64,000 nt of DNA from assembly GCA_007694905.1 (NCBI GenBank), contig REEU01000142.1, positions 108,465 through 172,464 on the forward strand, given 5' to 3'. The stretch's first letter is position 1; every line of letters begins with the position of its first letter. The position numbers and the translations under genes are program-made. Below are positions 32,094 through 41,801 of the stretch, piece after piece. This DNA is from Gammaproteobacteria bacterium (GTDB lineage: Bacteria > Pseudomonadota > Gammaproteobacteria > Pseudomonadales > Azotimanducaceae). Below the pieces are notes generated by a model, which did no database searches, had not been told where the DNA came from, and worked only from the letters and a program-made list of their open reading frames with translations.

Positions 32094-33653
32094 ATGGCCG
32101 ACCCGTCGCCCCGCAGCACCACCATGCTCCTCGTTCTCGATGGTTTCGGTCATGCGGAGACGACCGAGGGCAACGCCATCGCCGCAGCGGAGGCGCCGGT
32201 CTGGTCAGACATGTGGCAGCGGCGGCCGCACCGGCTCATCGCCACCTCTGGACATGAAGTGGGCCTGCCTTCCGGACAGATGGGCAACTCCGAAGTGGGT
32301 CACATGAACCTCGGCGCGGGGCGCGTCGTGTATCAGGAGCTCACGCGGATCAACAAGGACGTGAGCGAGGGCCGTTTCGCCGAGAATCCGGTGCTGCACG
32401 AGGCCATGGACGTCGCGATAGCCAAAGACCGGCCACTGCACATCCTCGGCCTGCTGTCGCCAGGCGGCGTCCACAGCCACGAGGATCACATCGCCGCAAT
32501 GGTCGAAGCGGCCCATGCGCGCGGAGTGTCCCGCATCTATGTTCACGCTTTCCTGGACGGTCGAGACACCCCGCCACGCAGCGCCCTGGCGTCGCTGGAA
32601 GCCATGGAGCAGCTGCTGACCAGGCTTGATTGCGGTCAGATCGCATCCCTCGTCGGGCGCTACTACGCGATGGATCGGGACCAGCGCTGGGACCGACTCG
32701 AACGCGCCTACAACCTGCTCACACGAGGCGAGGCACCCTTCCACGCACCGAGCGCCAGCAGCGGCCTGAAGGCGGCCTACGGCCGCGAAGAGAACGACGA
32801 GTTCGTCGAGCCCACTTCAATTCACAGCGAGGACAGCCTGCCGATCCGGATCGAGGACGACGACGTGGTCGTGTTCATGAACTTCCGGGCTGACCGGGCC
32901 AGGCAGCTGAGTCACGCGTTCGTCGACGAGGATTTCGAACACTTCCGGCGGAGGACCCGTCCGGATCTCGGGCGCTTCGTCATGCTGACCCGCTATGCAG
33001 ACGACCTTGACGCGCCATGCGCCTATCCGCCTACTCCGCTCGACAATACCCTGGGCGAGTATCTGGCGGGTCTCGGCCGAACCCAGCTGCGCATCGCCGA
33101 AACCGAGAAATACGCCCACGTCACATTCTTCTTCAATGGCGGAAGGGAGGAGCCATTCACAGGCGAGGACCGAGCCTTGATTCCCTCTCCCAAGGTCGCG
33201 ACTTACGATTTGCAGCCGGAAATGAGTGCGCCGGAAGTCACCGAGCGGCTGGTGGAGGCCATCCGGGCCGGGCGCTACGACTTCATCGTCTGTAACTATG
33301 CCAACGGCGACATGGTCGGCCACACCGGGGTGTTCGACGCGGCCGTGAAAGCTGTGGAGGTGCTCGACGAGTGCCTCGGTCAGATCACCGCAGCTCTTGA
33401 GGAGACCGGTGGCCAGTGCCTGCTGACGGCAGACCACGGCAATGTCGAGAAGATGCGTGATCCGGACACGGGGCAGGCCCATACGGCACATACGACGGAG
33501 CCGGTCCCGCTCGTGTACATCGGACCCAAACCGGTGCGTTTCGACGCCGAGCCGGGCTGCCTCGCCGACATTGCACCCACGCTGCTCGAACTCATGGAGA
33601 TCGAGCGCCCCGCAGAAATGACAGGGCGTTCCCTCCTGGAACGGCGCTCCTGA
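32094..33653 (+). CDS. gpmI: 2,3-bisphosphoglycerate-independent phosphoglycerate mutase
   Basis: 519 residues (E. coli 514). The alkaline-phosphatase-like metal site is spread over [28 protein letters not shown] (with the catalytic Ser in GNSEVGH), [32 protein letters not shown], and [10 protein letters not shown]. It interconverts 3- and 2-phosphoglycerate with manganese. It is followed by envC-like, ctpA and deacetylase genes on the same strand, a cluster widely conserved in gammaproteobacteria. Confidence 0.97.
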   Translation: MADPSPRSTTMLLVLDGFGHAETTEGNAIAAAEAPVWSDMWQRRPHRLIATSGHEVGLPSGQMGNSEVGHMNLGAGRVVYQELTRINKDVSEGRFAENPVLHEAMDVAIAKDRPLHILGLLSPGGVHSHEDHIAAMVEAAHARGVSRIYVHAFLDGRDTPPRSALASLEAMEQLLTRLDCGQIASLVGRYYAMDRDQRWDRLERAYNLLTRGEAPFHAPSASSGLKAAYGREENDEFVEPTSIHSEDSLPIRIEDDDVVVFMNFRADRARQLSHAFVDEDFEHFRRRTRPDLGRFVMLTRYADDLDAPCAYPPTPLDNTLGEYLAGLGRTQLRIAETEKYAHVTFFFNGGREEPFTGEDRALIPSPKVATYDLQPEMSAPEVTERLVEAIRAGRYDFIVCNYANGDMVGHTGVFDAAVKAVEVLDECLGQITAALEETGGQCLLTADHGNVEKMRDPDTGQAHTAHTTEPVPLVYIGPKPVRFDAEPGCLADIAPTLLELMEIERPAEMTGRSLLERRS

Positions 33654-33673
33654 CGGCGGCCGGCGCCCCCTGC

Positions 33674-34798
33674 ATGCCGCGACTCATTGTTCTGCTGCTC
33701 GCTGGCCTCACGCTGACCGGCGTGCTCGCTGCGGAGGATCCCCGTCAGCGCCTCGAGGCCATCGAAGCCGACATCGGCCGGATCGATCGCTGGCTGAGCT
33801 CCTCCCGGCGGGATCGAGACTCGCTGCAGGACGAACTCCGACGGGTGGATCTCACGCTGGCGGATCTCTCAAGCCGTGCCCGACGAACCCGGGAAGAGCT
33901 GGACACCCACAGACGACGCGTCGCCGAGCTCGAGCGGGAAATCACCGAACTGCAGGGCAAAGAGGCTGACGCGCGCGCGGCGGTTCAAGCCACGATCCGC
34001 CAAGCCTGGCTGCTCGGTCGGCGCGGACCGCTGCAGCTGCTGCTGGAAGCGGAGAGCCCCGAGCGCATCGCCCGCCTGCTCGCCTACCACGAGCGCTTGG
34101 CGCGGGCGCGCGCCGATGCGCTCGAAGCGTATCGCGATAACCGCCGCGACCTCGAACGTAGCCGCACGGACCTGGCGGCAACGCGCGACCGCCTGGAGCG
34201 CGATCGCGTCATTCTGGACACCCAGGTGGCCGAATTGGCCGCAGCGCGCAAAGGTCAGGCTGCCGCCCTGTCGAGGCTGGAAGCGGACATCGGCGCCCGG
34301 GAAGCGAGCCGGGCGGAACTGGCTCGCAACCAGGCACGGCTGGAGGAACTGCTCGAGCGTCTTTCACGGCAGGCGACCGCACCCACGGGCGAAACGTTCG
34401 CCGCGAACCGCGGCAAGCTGCCCTGGCCCGTCGACGGCCGACTGCTGCAGGGCTTCGAGACGCAACGCAGCGGCAGCCGTCGGACCGGCGGCGTGCTGCT
34501 GGCGGCCGAACCCGGCAGCACCGTGCGCGCCGTCCACCCCGGACGGGTCGTGTTCGCCGACTGGATGCGCGGGCTCGGCCTGCTCGTGATTCTGGACCAT
34601 GGCGGCGGCTACATGAGCCTGTACGCCCAGGCCGAATCACTGCTGCGCAATCCCGGCGACATCGTGGAAGCCGGCGAGCCTCTGGCGACGGCGGGCCAGT
34701 CCGGGGGCGGCAGCAGCAGCGGAGTGTGGTTCGAAATCCGGCGCAACGGCCAACCCGAGGATCCCGGGCGCTGGTGTCGGCCGCCTGCGCGCGCGTGA
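33674..34798 (+). CDS. Murein hydrolase activator EnvC-like (LytM/M23 domain)
   Basis: 374 residues. Signal peptide (about 1-19, LIVLLLAGLTLTGVLAA), then two long coiled coils (about 25-105 and 140-240) typical of EnvC, then a C-terminal LytM domain (about 255-370): LPWPVDGRLLQGFE, GVLLAAEPGSTVRAVHPGRV, VILDHGGGYMSLYA. The zinc-binding residues are partly absent: the first HxxxD-type motif reads QGFETQRSG, so the domain is probably a degenerate activator rather than an active peptidase, as for EnvC. EnvC activates septal amidases during division. Confidence 0.88.
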   Translation: MPRLIVLLLAGLTLTGVLAAEDPRQRLEAIEADIGRIDRWLSSSRRDRDSLQDELRRVDLTLADLSSRARRTREELDTHRRRVAELEREITELQGKEADARAAVQATIRQAWLLGRRGPLQLLLEAESPERIARLLAYHERLARARADALEAYRDNRRDLERSRTDLAATRDRLERDRVILDTQVAELAAARKGQAAALSRLEADIGAREASRAELARNQARLEELLERLSRQATAPTGETFAANRGKLPWPVDGRLLQGFETQRSGSRRTGGVLLAAEPGSTVRAVHPGRVVFADWMRGLGLLVILDHGGGYMSLYAQAESLLRNPGDIVEAGEPLATAGQSGGGSSSGVWFEIRRNGQPEDPGRWCRPPARA

Positions 34799-34893
34799 AA
34801 CGGCGCTGAAACTCAAATCGTGGGCGGATCCCTTGGCGCCACGCCCGGTGGGTGCGATCATCCCTGCGACTTGTGAGCCTTGGTCGCACTTTC

Positions 34894-36174
34894 ATGCCCA
34901 TCCGCCCTGCACGGCGCCTGCTCGGCACCACCGTGGCACTGCTGCTGGCGCTTCATGCCCATGCCGACTCGCCGGCCAACACTCAGCAGTTGCCCCTGGA
35001 AGAGCTGCGCGCGTTCGCTGAGGTCCTCGACCGGATCCGATCGGCCTACGTGGAGCCGGTCGACGACCGGACCCTGCTCGAGAACGCCATCCAGGGCATG
35101 CTCAGCCAGCTCGACCCGCACTCCAGCTACCTGAACGAAGAGGCTTACCGCAACCTCCAGGAAGCCACGAGCGGCGAATTCGGGGGCATCGGCCTCGAGG
35201 TCGACCACGACAACGGGCTCGTTCGCGTCGTGGCGCCCATGGATGGAACACCCGCGGAACGTGCCGGACTCCAGCCGGGCGACCTCATCGTACGCATTGA
35301 CGATCGCCCGGTCAGGGAAATGACGCTCGACGAGGCGATCAACGCCATGCGCGGGGAAGTCGGGACCGTCGTCCAACTGAACGTCCGCCGATCGGGCAGC
35401 GCTGAACTCGAAGAGCTGTCGCTGACTCGAGCCCGGATCGAGATACCAAGCATCACAAGCTCCATGCTCGAGCCCGGCTTCGGCTACATCCGCATTGCCC
35501 AGTTTCAGAACCGCACCGGCGATGACCTGCCGCGGGTTCTCGACAGCCTGAGGGAGGAGGCGTCTGGAGCGCTGCACGGATTGATCCTCGACCTTCGAAA
35601 CAATCCAGGCGGCGTGCTGCAGGCATCCGTGGCGGTTGCAGACGCCTTCCTAGAGAGCGGCCGCATCGTCTATACGAAAGGCCGCTTAGCGAGCGCCCAG
35701 GTCTCCTATTCCGCTAGCGGCCAGGATCTCGCCCCTGATGTGCCGCTGGTCGTCCTCATCAATGAAGGGTCCGCCAGCGCTGCCGAGATCGTCGCCGGCG
35801 CGCTGCAGGACCATCGCCGCGCCTTGGTACTTGGCACCCCGAGTTTCGGCAAGGGATCCGTGCAGACGATCCTGCCACTGTCCGACGAGCGCGCGATCAA
35901 GCTGACCACGGCGCTTTATTACACGCCCGAGGGTCGCTCGATACAGGCCTATGGAATCGTGCCGGACATCCGCGTGGAACGGAGCGAAAGCATGCGGCGC
36001 GCGAGTCCCAGCGCCAGGCGCGAGTCCGATCTGCCGCGTCATTTGCGCGGCAATGGCGACGCACCGGACACATCTGACGCCGCGCCGCCGAGCGACGACC
36101 ATCAAATCGTGGAGGCGCTGAATATCCTGCGCGGGATGCACCTCCTCAGCCGCCGCAACGGCGGCCGGGGATGA
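34894..36174 (+). CDS. ctpA: C-terminal processing peptidase (S41 family, CtpA-like)
   Basis: 426 residues from ATG 34894 (MPIRPARRLLGTTVALLLAL), which gives a clean signal peptide; a GTG 42 bp upstream is open but unsupported. A PDZ domain (about 85-170, GEFGGIGLEVDHDNGLVRVV ... GLQPGDLIVRIDD) precedes the S41 core, LILDLRNNPGGVL, the Ser of NEGSASAAEIVAGALQDH, and the Lys of FGKGSVQT forming the Ser/Lys dyad. CtpA degrades cell-wall hydrolases in the periplasm of Pseudomonas. Overlaps the next gene by 4 bp. Confidence 0.94.
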   Translation: MPIRPARRLLGTTVALLLALHAHADSPANTQQLPLEELRAFAEVLDRIRSAYVEPVDDRTLLENAIQGMLSQLDPHSSYLNEEAYRNLQEATSGEFGGIGLEVDHDNGLVRVVAPMDGTPAERAGLQPGDLIVRIDDRPVREMTLDEAINAMRGEVGTVVQLNVRRSGSAELEELSLTRARIEIPSITSSMLEPGFGYIRIAQFQNRTGDDLPRVLDSLREEASGALHGLILDLRNNPGGVLQASVAVADAFLESGRIVYTKGRLASAQVSYSASGQDLAPDVPLVVLINEGSASAAEIVAGALQDHRRALVLGTPSFGKGSVQTILPLSDERAIKLTTALYYTPEGRSIQAYGIVPDIRVERSESMRRASPSARRESDLPRHLRGNGDAPDTSDAAPPSDDHQIVEALNILRGMHLLSRRNGGRG

Positions 36175-36932
36175 GTCACCGCGTCACCGCCCTTGTGTTG
36201 ATCGTCCTGTTCAGCAATGTGCTCGTGCCCGAAGCAGCGGCTGAGCGCCCGCAGCTGGCGCTGGTCATCGACGATCTAGGCTGGCACATGCTCGCGGGCA
36301 AACGCGTCCTGGCGCTACCTGGCCCCATCACTGTCGCCGTGCTGCCGGGCACGCCCGTTGGTCGCGAGCTTGCCATGTATGCGCACGACCTCGGGATCGA
36401 GATCATGCTGCATCAGCCCATGGCTGCAGAAAGGATTCCGAACGCAGGCCCAGGCAACATGGAGCTGGGCATGGATCCGAACGTCCTCACCGCGCGGCTG
36501 CGCGAGAATCTTGCCCAAATTCCCCACCACAGCGGCGTCTCAAACCACATGGGCAGCCTGCTCACACGCTGCGAGCAGACAATGTCGGTGCTGATGACCG
36601 AATTGGCTCGGCGCGGGCTCTATTTTCTCGACAGCCGCACCACCGCACGCAGCGTGGCCTACAGCAGCGCCCGCAGCGCCCAGGTGCCCGCCACCCGCCG
36701 GGACGTCTTCATCGACACCATCCTGGACACCCAAGCCATCGAGCGGGCGCTGGAGTCTGCCGTGCTGCTTGCGGAGCAGCGCGGCCACGCCGTTGCGATC
36801 GGACACCCCCATGCCGCCACGCTGACCGTGCTCGAACGCCACCTGCCGGCCATCATGGAGCGGGTGCAGCTTGTCCCCGTGTCAACGCTCGTCAACCCAA
36901 GACCGGCGCAGCAGCTTGCCCATGAAGGCTGA
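36171..36932 (+). CDS. Divergent polysaccharide deacetylase family protein (YibQ-like)
   Basis: 253 residues, ATG overlapping the ctpA stop. Signal peptide (about 5-24), then a deacetylase-like beta/alpha barrel: LALVIDDLGW near residue 30 with the metal Asp pair, LPGPITVAVLPGTP, EIMLHQPMA, and SNHMGSLLT; a late GHPHA motif is present. DUF610/YibQ proteins follow envC and ctpA in many gammaproteobacteria and are associated with cell-wall maintenance, though the substrate is unknown. Confidence 0.9.
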   Translation: MSHRVTALVLIVLFSNVLVPEAAAERPQLALVIDDLGWHMLAGKRVLALPGPITVAVLPGTPVGRELAMYAHDLGIEIMLHQPMAAERIPNAGPGNMELGMDPNVLTARLRENLAQIPHHSGVSNHMGSLLTRCEQTMSVLMTELARRGLYFLDSRTTARSVAYSSARSAQVPATRRDVFIDTILDTQAIERALESAVLLAEQRGHAVAIGHPHAATLTVLERHLPAIMERVQLVPVSTLVNPRPAQQLAHEG

Positions 36933-36994
36933 TTCAGGGCCTGCACGGTTTTGTGCGCCGATCGGAGAAAGGCAGTCTGCCGGATGGCAGGCTG

Positions 36995-37783
36995 TCAAGC
37001 TGGCCGCTGAGCGAGCGCCTGATACGCGGCCTGATAGTCCAGGGTACCCTCATAGAGCGCGCGGCCGCTGATCGCGCCGGCCAGGTGCCCTCGACACCGC
37101 ACAATGCGTTCCGCCAGAGCCTCGACATCCGCCATCGAGGCCAGCCCTCCGGAGGCATAGACGGGCAGGGAGACCGCTTCTGCCAGCGCAACGGTCTCGT
37201 CCAGATTGATGCCACTGAGCATCCCGTCCCGGTCGATGTCCGTGTAAATGATCCCCCCGATGCCCACGCCCTCGAACTGCCGCGCCAAGTCCACCGCCAT
37301 CAGGGTCGTGGTGTCAGCCCAACCCTCAGTGGCCACGCGACCACGGCGGGCATCGATTCCGATCAGCAGGCGATCGGGAAACGCCCGGCCCAATTCTGCA
37401 GCCCAAGCGGGTTCCCGTGCAGCGCGCGTCCCGACGATGCCCCACTGCACACCCGCGTTCAGATAGCCCTCAAGGGTCGCTGCGTCGCGGATGCCACCGC
37501 CGAGTTGAACGGGGATCGTCAAAGCACTGCAGATCCGCGCGATGACGTCGTGATTGACCGGACGGCCAGCAAAAGCACCATCGAGATCCACAACATGCAA
37601 CCTTGGTGCCCCCAGGGTCTGCCAATGCAGCGCCATCGCCACCGGATCGTCAGAAAAGACCGTGGCATCCTCCATACGCCCTTGACGTAGGCGGACACAG
37701 CGTCCTTCCTTGAGGTCGATGGCTGGAATCAGCTCAGCCTGACGCGAGGGTTCGCCTCCAGCTGCGTGCGCGTTCGGGGTCAC
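36995..37783 (-). CDS. hisA: Phosphoribosylformimino-5-aminoimidazole carboxamide ribotide isomerase HisA
   Basis: 262 residues from GTG 37783. (beta/alpha)8 barrel: [18 protein letters not shown] with the catalytic Asp, the second catalytic Asp in [13 protein letters not shown], and the phosphate motifs VQLGGGIRD and VYASGGLAS. About 15 residues precede the usual start; no better start codon exists, and the GTG overlaps the hisB stop (GTGA), so coupling is likely. Step 4 of histidine synthesis. The usual hisH between hisB and hisA is absent here. Confidence 0.95.
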   Translation of the reverse strand: MTPNAHAAGGEPSRQAELIPAIDLKEGRCVRLRQGRMEDATVFSDDPVAMALHWQTLGAPRLHVVDLDGAFAGRPVNHDVIARICSALTIPVQLGGGIRDAATLEGYLNAGVQWGIVGTRAAREPAWAAELGRAFPDRLLIGIDARRGRVATEGWADTTTLMAVDLARQFEGVGIGGIIYTDIDRDGMLSGINLDETVALAEAVSLPVYASGGLASMADVEALAERIVRCRGHLAGAISGRALYEGTLDYQAAYQALAQRPA

Positions 37784-38373
37784 AGGACGCCCTTGGTCGA
37801 GGGCATAGCCGTTGCTGCGCGCGGATCGGGCTCCACGGCCATTCTCAAAGCGCGCCCAAAGGCTTTGAAGACCGTCTCCGCCTGGTGGTGAGCGTTATCA
37901 CCGCGAAGGTTGTTTACGTGCAGCGTGATGCGGGCATGATTAACGAACCCCTGGAAGAACTCGTGGAACAGATCGACGTCGAACTCACCGATCCGTGCCC
38001 GCGTAAACGGCACGTCGAACTCCAAGCCAGGACGCCCAGAGAGGTCGACCACGACCCTGGAGAGCGCCTCGTCCAAGGGTACGTAGGCGTGCCCGTAGCG
38101 ACGCACGCCATGCTTGTCCGCGAGGGCCTTCGCGAACGCTTGCCCAAGCGTGATGCCGATGTCCTCGACCGTATGATGGGCATCGATCTCCAAGTCACCC
38201 TGCGCACGGATATCGAGGTCGATGAGCCCATGCCGCACAATCTGATCCAGCATGTGATCGAGAAAGGGCACACCCGTATCGAGCTGGCCCCGCCCTTCAC
38301 CATCGAGATTAACGGTGACTTGGATCTGAGTTTCCAGCGTATCGCGTGAAACCGTGGCGGTACGGGACACCAT
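37780..38373 (-). CDS. hisB: Imidazoleglycerol-phosphate dehydratase HisB
   Basis: 197 residues from ATG 38373 ([20 protein letters not shown]), the size of monofunctional IGPD. Manganese-binding motifs: [47 protein letters not shown] and [13 protein letters not shown]. The frame is open far upstream but that part shows no family similarity. It overlaps hisA by 4 bp. Confidence 0.96.
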   Translation of the reverse strand: MVSRTATVSRDTLETQIQVTVNLDGEGRGQLDTGVPFLDHMLDQIVRHGLIDLDIRAQGDLEIDAHHTVEDIGITLGQAFAKALADKHGVRRYGHAYVPLDEALSRVVVDLSGRPGLEFDVPFTRARIGEFDVDLFHEFFQGFVNHARITLHVNNLRGDNAHHQAETVFKAFGRALRMAVEPDPRAATAMPSTKGVL

Positions 38374-38470
38374 CAGGGACTCCGGCGGGTGGCCTTGCGG
38401 GCCGCGATTATAGCCGCCCTTCAGCCTCAGACCACCCCCAGCGGTCCCACAAGCATCGGGGCGATGAGGC

Positions 38471-39643
38471 TCAGGGGTTGCCAAGTGGTCGGGGTGGATG
38501 AGCCAAGGGATGCGGCAACTCAGGCCGACGCCGAGGCATATGCCACTCGACCACGAGTTGCGGTTCGATGAGGATGCCCTTGAGCGTTCCGCCCTGTGCC
38601 TGAAGCATCTCGTTGGCAAACGGCAGATCGATGCTCAGATCTCGCAAGGGGCCGTCCGGCAGGCGCGCAAAGGGGTCCTCGAGCAACTCGTACACATCCT
38701 CGATGCACTCCCGAATGGGTTCCACCTTGAGCTCGATGGTGGTGGTCTCGGGAGACGCGTGCATGCGACCCCAGCGAACAGTAGCGAACGGCTCACCTGC
38801 TTCGAGGAGACCACGGAACAGGCAGCGTCCCATTTGGCCGACCAGAACGGGATCCAACCAGACGTGCTCGCGATCGGGGAGACGACCTGGAAAGGGCCAT
38901 CGTTCCAGCTCTTCGCGAGCCAGAATGGGCGCCAGAAACTCGACGATCCGCATGCGCGTAGGCCGAATCGGACAGAGCCCGATTCGAAACTGGACCATCG
39001 CGCGATAGGCCTGCCACCAGCGCAACATGCGGTCCCGCTGGAATTCATCCACCAGCAGTGCCGTTTCGACATTACGCGCCAAGCGGTCGCGGGCCATCCG
39101 CACATGAAAATGCCGTTTCTCGAGATCTTCGAGATCGCGGGTCAGCGCCTCAAGCCGCTGATGGACCGCATGCGTCCGCGCAAGCGATCGGCGACGCGCC
39201 AGCACCCGTTTGACAAGGGCGCGGCCATCCTGAGGCATGATCCAACTATCGTCGATCCCAAGCTCAGCCAGCTCCTCGGGAAGATAGGTCAGGTAACCTT
39301 CATCCAGCAGGAGCACGCGCGCCGCGCGGGGCGCTTCGCCCGCCAGACGCCGCAGAATATTGAGCCCAGGCATGTCGAATAGCCCGTCCTCGGCGACGAT
39401 GACATCAAGGCGCTGACGAATGCCATCGGCATGAATCAGCCGAATGGCATCATGGCCCGTCTCGGCGTGGCAGAACTGTATGGGGCAAGCGCGCGGTGGT
39501 CTCGGCTTGAGGCCACCAACAACCATGACCAGCCCGCGGCGTCCTTTCGAGGGGGCCGGCTCGGGCGAGGTTGGCGAAGCCGCCCGCGCTTGAAACGGAT
39601 TCCACCCCCGCCTGGGTGAGTCAGCGTCACGATTCCCTGTCAC
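38471..39643 (-). CDS. Degenerate two-component protein: receiver-like domain, coiled coil, HATPase-like C terminus
   Basis: 390 residues from GTG 39643, preceded by GAGGAG with 6-bp spacing. After a Pro/Arg-rich tail, residues ~45-150 follow the receiver fold pattern: [20 protein letters not shown] places an Asp at the phospho-acceptor position, followed by [10 protein letters not shown], but the conserved Lys region reads [11 protein letters not shown] helical segment (~150-250, [20 protein letters not shown]...) and a C-terminal part (~280-375) that weakly echoes a histidine kinase ATPase domain (a G2/N-box-like layout, [15 protein letters not shown]) follow. No H-box is visible. I do not know its function; a pseudo-kinase or scaffold is a reasonable guess. 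Confidence 0.55.
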   Translation of the reverse strand: MTGNRDADSPRRGWNPFQARAASPTSPEPAPSKGRRGLVMVVGGLKPRPPRACPIQFCHAETGHDAIRLIHADGIRQRLDVIVAEDGLFDMPGLNILRRLAGEAPRAARVLLLDEGYLTYLPEELAELGIDDSWIMPQDGRALVKRVLARRRSLARTHAVHQRLEALTRDLEDLEKRHFHVRMARDRLARNVETALLVDEFQRDRMLRWWQAYRAMVQFRIGLCPIRPTRMRIVEFLAPILAREELERWPFPGRLPDREHVWLDPVLVGQMGRCLFRGLLEAGEPFATVRWGRMHASPETTTIELKVEPIRECIEDVYELLEDPFARLPDGPLRDLSIDLPFANEMLQAQGGTLKGILIEPQLVVEWHMPRRRPELPHPLAHPPRPLGNP

Positions 39644-39749
39644 GTCCGCTCCTCGCTGCAGCGTAAGGCAGCACGCGCACAGTCTAGACAAGGGCAGGGA
39701 CGTTAAGAAATGGTGGCCAAATGCCAGTATCCGGGGGCGAAGGACTGGA

Positions 39750-40001
39750 TCAGTCTTCGTTCGATCCGGCATCCTTGGGGGGTGTGAGGGCAGTCGTCAG
39801 CGAAGCCAGCGCATCCAGGGGTGCAAGCTCAATGAACTCGATGAAATCCCGCAGGCCCTGCATCGCCTCGGCTTCCGTGTCGAACGGCCCCATGGGTTTG
39901 CCCTCGCGGGTCGTGAAGAACCACCCACCAACCTCCTCAAAGACGCGATTGGAGCGCCTGGCGGAAGGCGGGGTGGAGTCTCCCAGACGATAATCGGACA
40001 T
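39750..40001 (-). CDS. Small DUF6316-like conserved protein
   Basis: 83 residues (MSDYRLGDSTPPSARRSNRV). The central segment RVFEEVGGWFFTTREGKPMG followed by PFDTEAEAMQGL matches the pattern of a short family found upstream of or near mutY in gammaproteobacteria; I associate it with DUF6316 but without a search. No signal peptide or membrane segment. Function unknown. Confidence 0.6.
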   Translation of the reverse strand: MSDYRLGDSTPPSARRSNRVFEEVGGWFFTTREGKPMGPFDTEAEAMQGLRDFIEFIELAPLDALASLTTALTPPKDAGSNED

Positions 40002-40164
40002 GACCCTTCCTCAGCAGACCACGCCGTCAGCGCAAAGTGAACGCAAAACTAAGGCCCTGCGGCACGAAGCATGATCACTGCAGTCTAGACAGATGTCGCA
40101 GAAGCGTCATTGACGGTCGTCGGCCGATCATGTCCTGTCATCGTGTCATTTAGGGCTTGGCCAA

Positions 40165-40200
40165 GAACCGACCTGGAGAACCGACCTGGACACCCAAGCG
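40165..40200 (+). repeat. 13-bp tandem repeat plus repeat-family core upstream of mutY
   Basis: GAACCGACCTGGA occurs twice head to tail (40165-40177, 40178-40190). The second copy runs directly into TGGACACCCAAGCG, which contains a 13-bp match (TGGACACCCAAGC) to the core of the trmL repeat unit. It ends 20 bp before the mutY start, so it may have replaced or altered the promoter/leader. Confidence 0.55.
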
Positions 40201-40219
40201 AGGTAGTGCAGCCAAGAAA

Positions 40220-41398
40220 ATGAGCACGCTCAACAAGACCTCAGACGTGACGCCATCACGAGCGCAAGCATTTTCCACCCGGCTGCTGTCCTGGTACGCC
40301 TGCTCGGGACGCCACGATCTGCCCTGGAAGGCCGACCCAACGCCCTATCGCGTCTGGGTGTCCGAAGTCATGCTGCAGCAGACCCAGGTTTCGACAGCGC
40401 TGCCGTATTTCCTGCGCTTCATGGAGCAGTTCCCGGACGTGCAGACTCTCGCGAACGCACCTGAAGACGCCGTCCTTGCGACATGGACCGGCCTCGGCTA
40501 CTACCGCAGGGCTCGAAACCTCTGGAATGCCGCCCGCGAGCTCGTCGCGAATCAGCACGGCGAGTTACCGGATGATCCCATAGACCTCGAACGGCTACCC
40601 GGAATCGGCCGCTCCACCGCTGGTGCCATTGCTGCACTGGCCTTCAATCGACGGGCTGCCATCCTCGACGGCAACGTCAAGCGCGTCCTGGCACGTATCT
40701 ATGGCATCGACGAGTGGCCTGGACTCAGGCACGTTGAGACACGACTGTGGACGCTTGCCGAAGCCCATACGCCCACCGAGCACGCTGCCGACTATACCCA
40801 GGCCATCATGGATTTGGGCGCGACCATCTGCACCCGGCGCCGTCCCCGCTGCACTGAATGCCCGGTCGTCGGGCTCTGTGCGGCGCATCGCCAGGACCGC
40901 GTCGCGGACTGGCCAGCGCCCAGGCCGCGGCGGGTTTTACCGGAACGCACCACGCACATGCTCATCCTTGAGGACAGAAGCGGTCGAATGCTGCTTCAGC
41001 GCAGAGAAACCCAGGGCGTCTGGGGCGGTCTCTGGTGCTTTCCCGAGCACAGCCCCGAGGACGATCAGCTTACGATCGCCAGAAGGCTTTCCGGCGACGA
41101 GGACACCGAGGTGACCGTGCTGAAGACTCCTGAAACACTGAGCCATCAGTTCACTCACTTCCGGCTGCACATCAGGTTCGCACATCTCAGGCTCGGACGG
41201 TCCTCGCCGATCCGCGCTGCAACCACCCATCTCGGGAACCCGCCTGAAAGCCTGCAGGACGGTGAGCCAGCGTACAGCCACGTCCAACCAACGACGGCCT
41301 GGTTTGCCGCTAACGGCGTCCGGACCGTAGGATTAGCAGCCCCCGTCATACGTCATCTTGCCCGACACCGATTCATCGAGAGTACTGAACATGGCTAG
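40220..41398 (+). CDS. mutY: A/G-specific adenine glycosylase MutY
   Basis: 392 residues from ATG 40220 (MSTLNKTSDVTPSRAQ); E. coli 350. It removes adenine opposite 8-oxoguanine. The catalytic Glu lies in VSEVMLQQTQV and the helix-hairpin-helix is LPGIGRSTAGAIAAL with catalytic Asp in ILDGNVKRVLAR. The [4Fe-4S] ligands are CTRRRPRCTECPVVGLC. A C-terminal NUDIX-like domain (about 240-380, MLLQRRETQGVWGGLWCFPE) recognises 8-oxoG. The frame extends 21 codons upstream over the repeat, without family support. Its end overlaps yggX by 8 bp. Confidence 0.95.
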   Translation: MSTLNKTSDVTPSRAQAFSTRLLSWYACSGRHDLPWKADPTPYRVWVSEVMLQQTQVSTALPYFLRFMEQFPDVQTLANAPEDAVLATWTGLGYYRRARNLWNAARELVANQHGELPDDPIDLERLPGIGRSTAGAIAALAFNRRAAILDGNVKRVLARIYGIDEWPGLRHVETRLWTLAEAHTPTEHAADYTQAIMDLGATICTRRRPRCTECPVVGLCAAHRQDRVADWPAPRPRRVLPERTTHMLILEDRSGRMLLQRRETQGVWGGLWCFPEHSPEDDQLTIARRLSGDEDTEVTVLKTPETLSHQFTHFRLHIRFAHLRLGRSSPIRAATTHLGNPPESLQDGEPAYSHVQPTTAWFAANGVRTVGLAAPVIRHLARHRFIESTEHG

Positions 41399-41660
41399 AA
41401 CCGTACTTTGCAGCCGCTATGGGCGCGAACTTGAGGGGCTCCCCACACCCCCCTTTCCCGGCGCCAAGGGTGAGTCCATTTTCGCCAACGTGTCCAAACA
41501 GGCGTGGGAAGAATGGACTCAGCACCAAACCATGCTGATCAACGAAAAGCATCTCAACTTGATGGATGCTGATGCTCGACGCTATCTGGAAGAACAGCGC
41601 GACCGCTTTCTCGCAGGTGAAGATGCCGATGCAGCTGAAGGCTACGTCCCACCAAGTTGA
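41391..41660 (+). CDS. yggX: Oxidative damage protection protein YggX (Fe(II) trafficking)
   Basis: 89 residues from ATG 41391 (MARTVLCSRYGRELEGLPTP). Signature: a single early Cys (C7), GAKGESIFANVSKQAWEEW, then HQTMLINEKHLNLMD. E. coli YggX is 91 aa and protects iron-sulfur clusters. The mutY-yggX overlap is a conserved pair, and MutY is itself an iron-sulfur protein. Confidence 0.95.
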   Translation: MARTVLCSRYGRELEGLPTPPFPGAKGESIFANVSKQAWEEWTQHQTMLINEKHLNLMDADARRYLEEQRDRFLAGEDADAAEGYVPPS

Positions 41661-41725
41661 GGTTGAGTATCGATCGCAGCTTGACCGCTTCAGGCGTGGC
41701 CGGTTAAATACGCGCCTCGCGGACG

Positions 41726-41801
41726 GGCCAGGTAGCTCAGTTGGTAGAGCAGGGGACTGAAAATCCCCGTGTCGGCGGTTCGATTCCGTCCCTGGCCACC
41801 A
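41726..41801 (+). tRNA. tRNA-Phe (GAA anticodon)
   Basis: 76-nt cloverleaf: acceptor GGCCAGG pairs with CCTGGCC, D-arm GCTC-AGTTGGTA-GAGC, anticodon stem GGGGA-CTGAAAA-TCCCC with anticodon GAA, T-arm GGCGG-TTCGATT-CCGTC, and encoded 3' ACCA. It follows mutY-yggX directly, as in Pseudomonas. Confidence 0.96.

Noticed and set aside
36720..36741. CTGGACACCCAAGCC in the deacetylase gene as another copy of the dispersed repeat
   Set aside because: The protein reads ILDTQAIER without any insertion relative to the family, so the match is a coding coincidence. Similar LDTQ-type matches at 34.2, 44.3 and 48.3 kb were rejected for the same reason.
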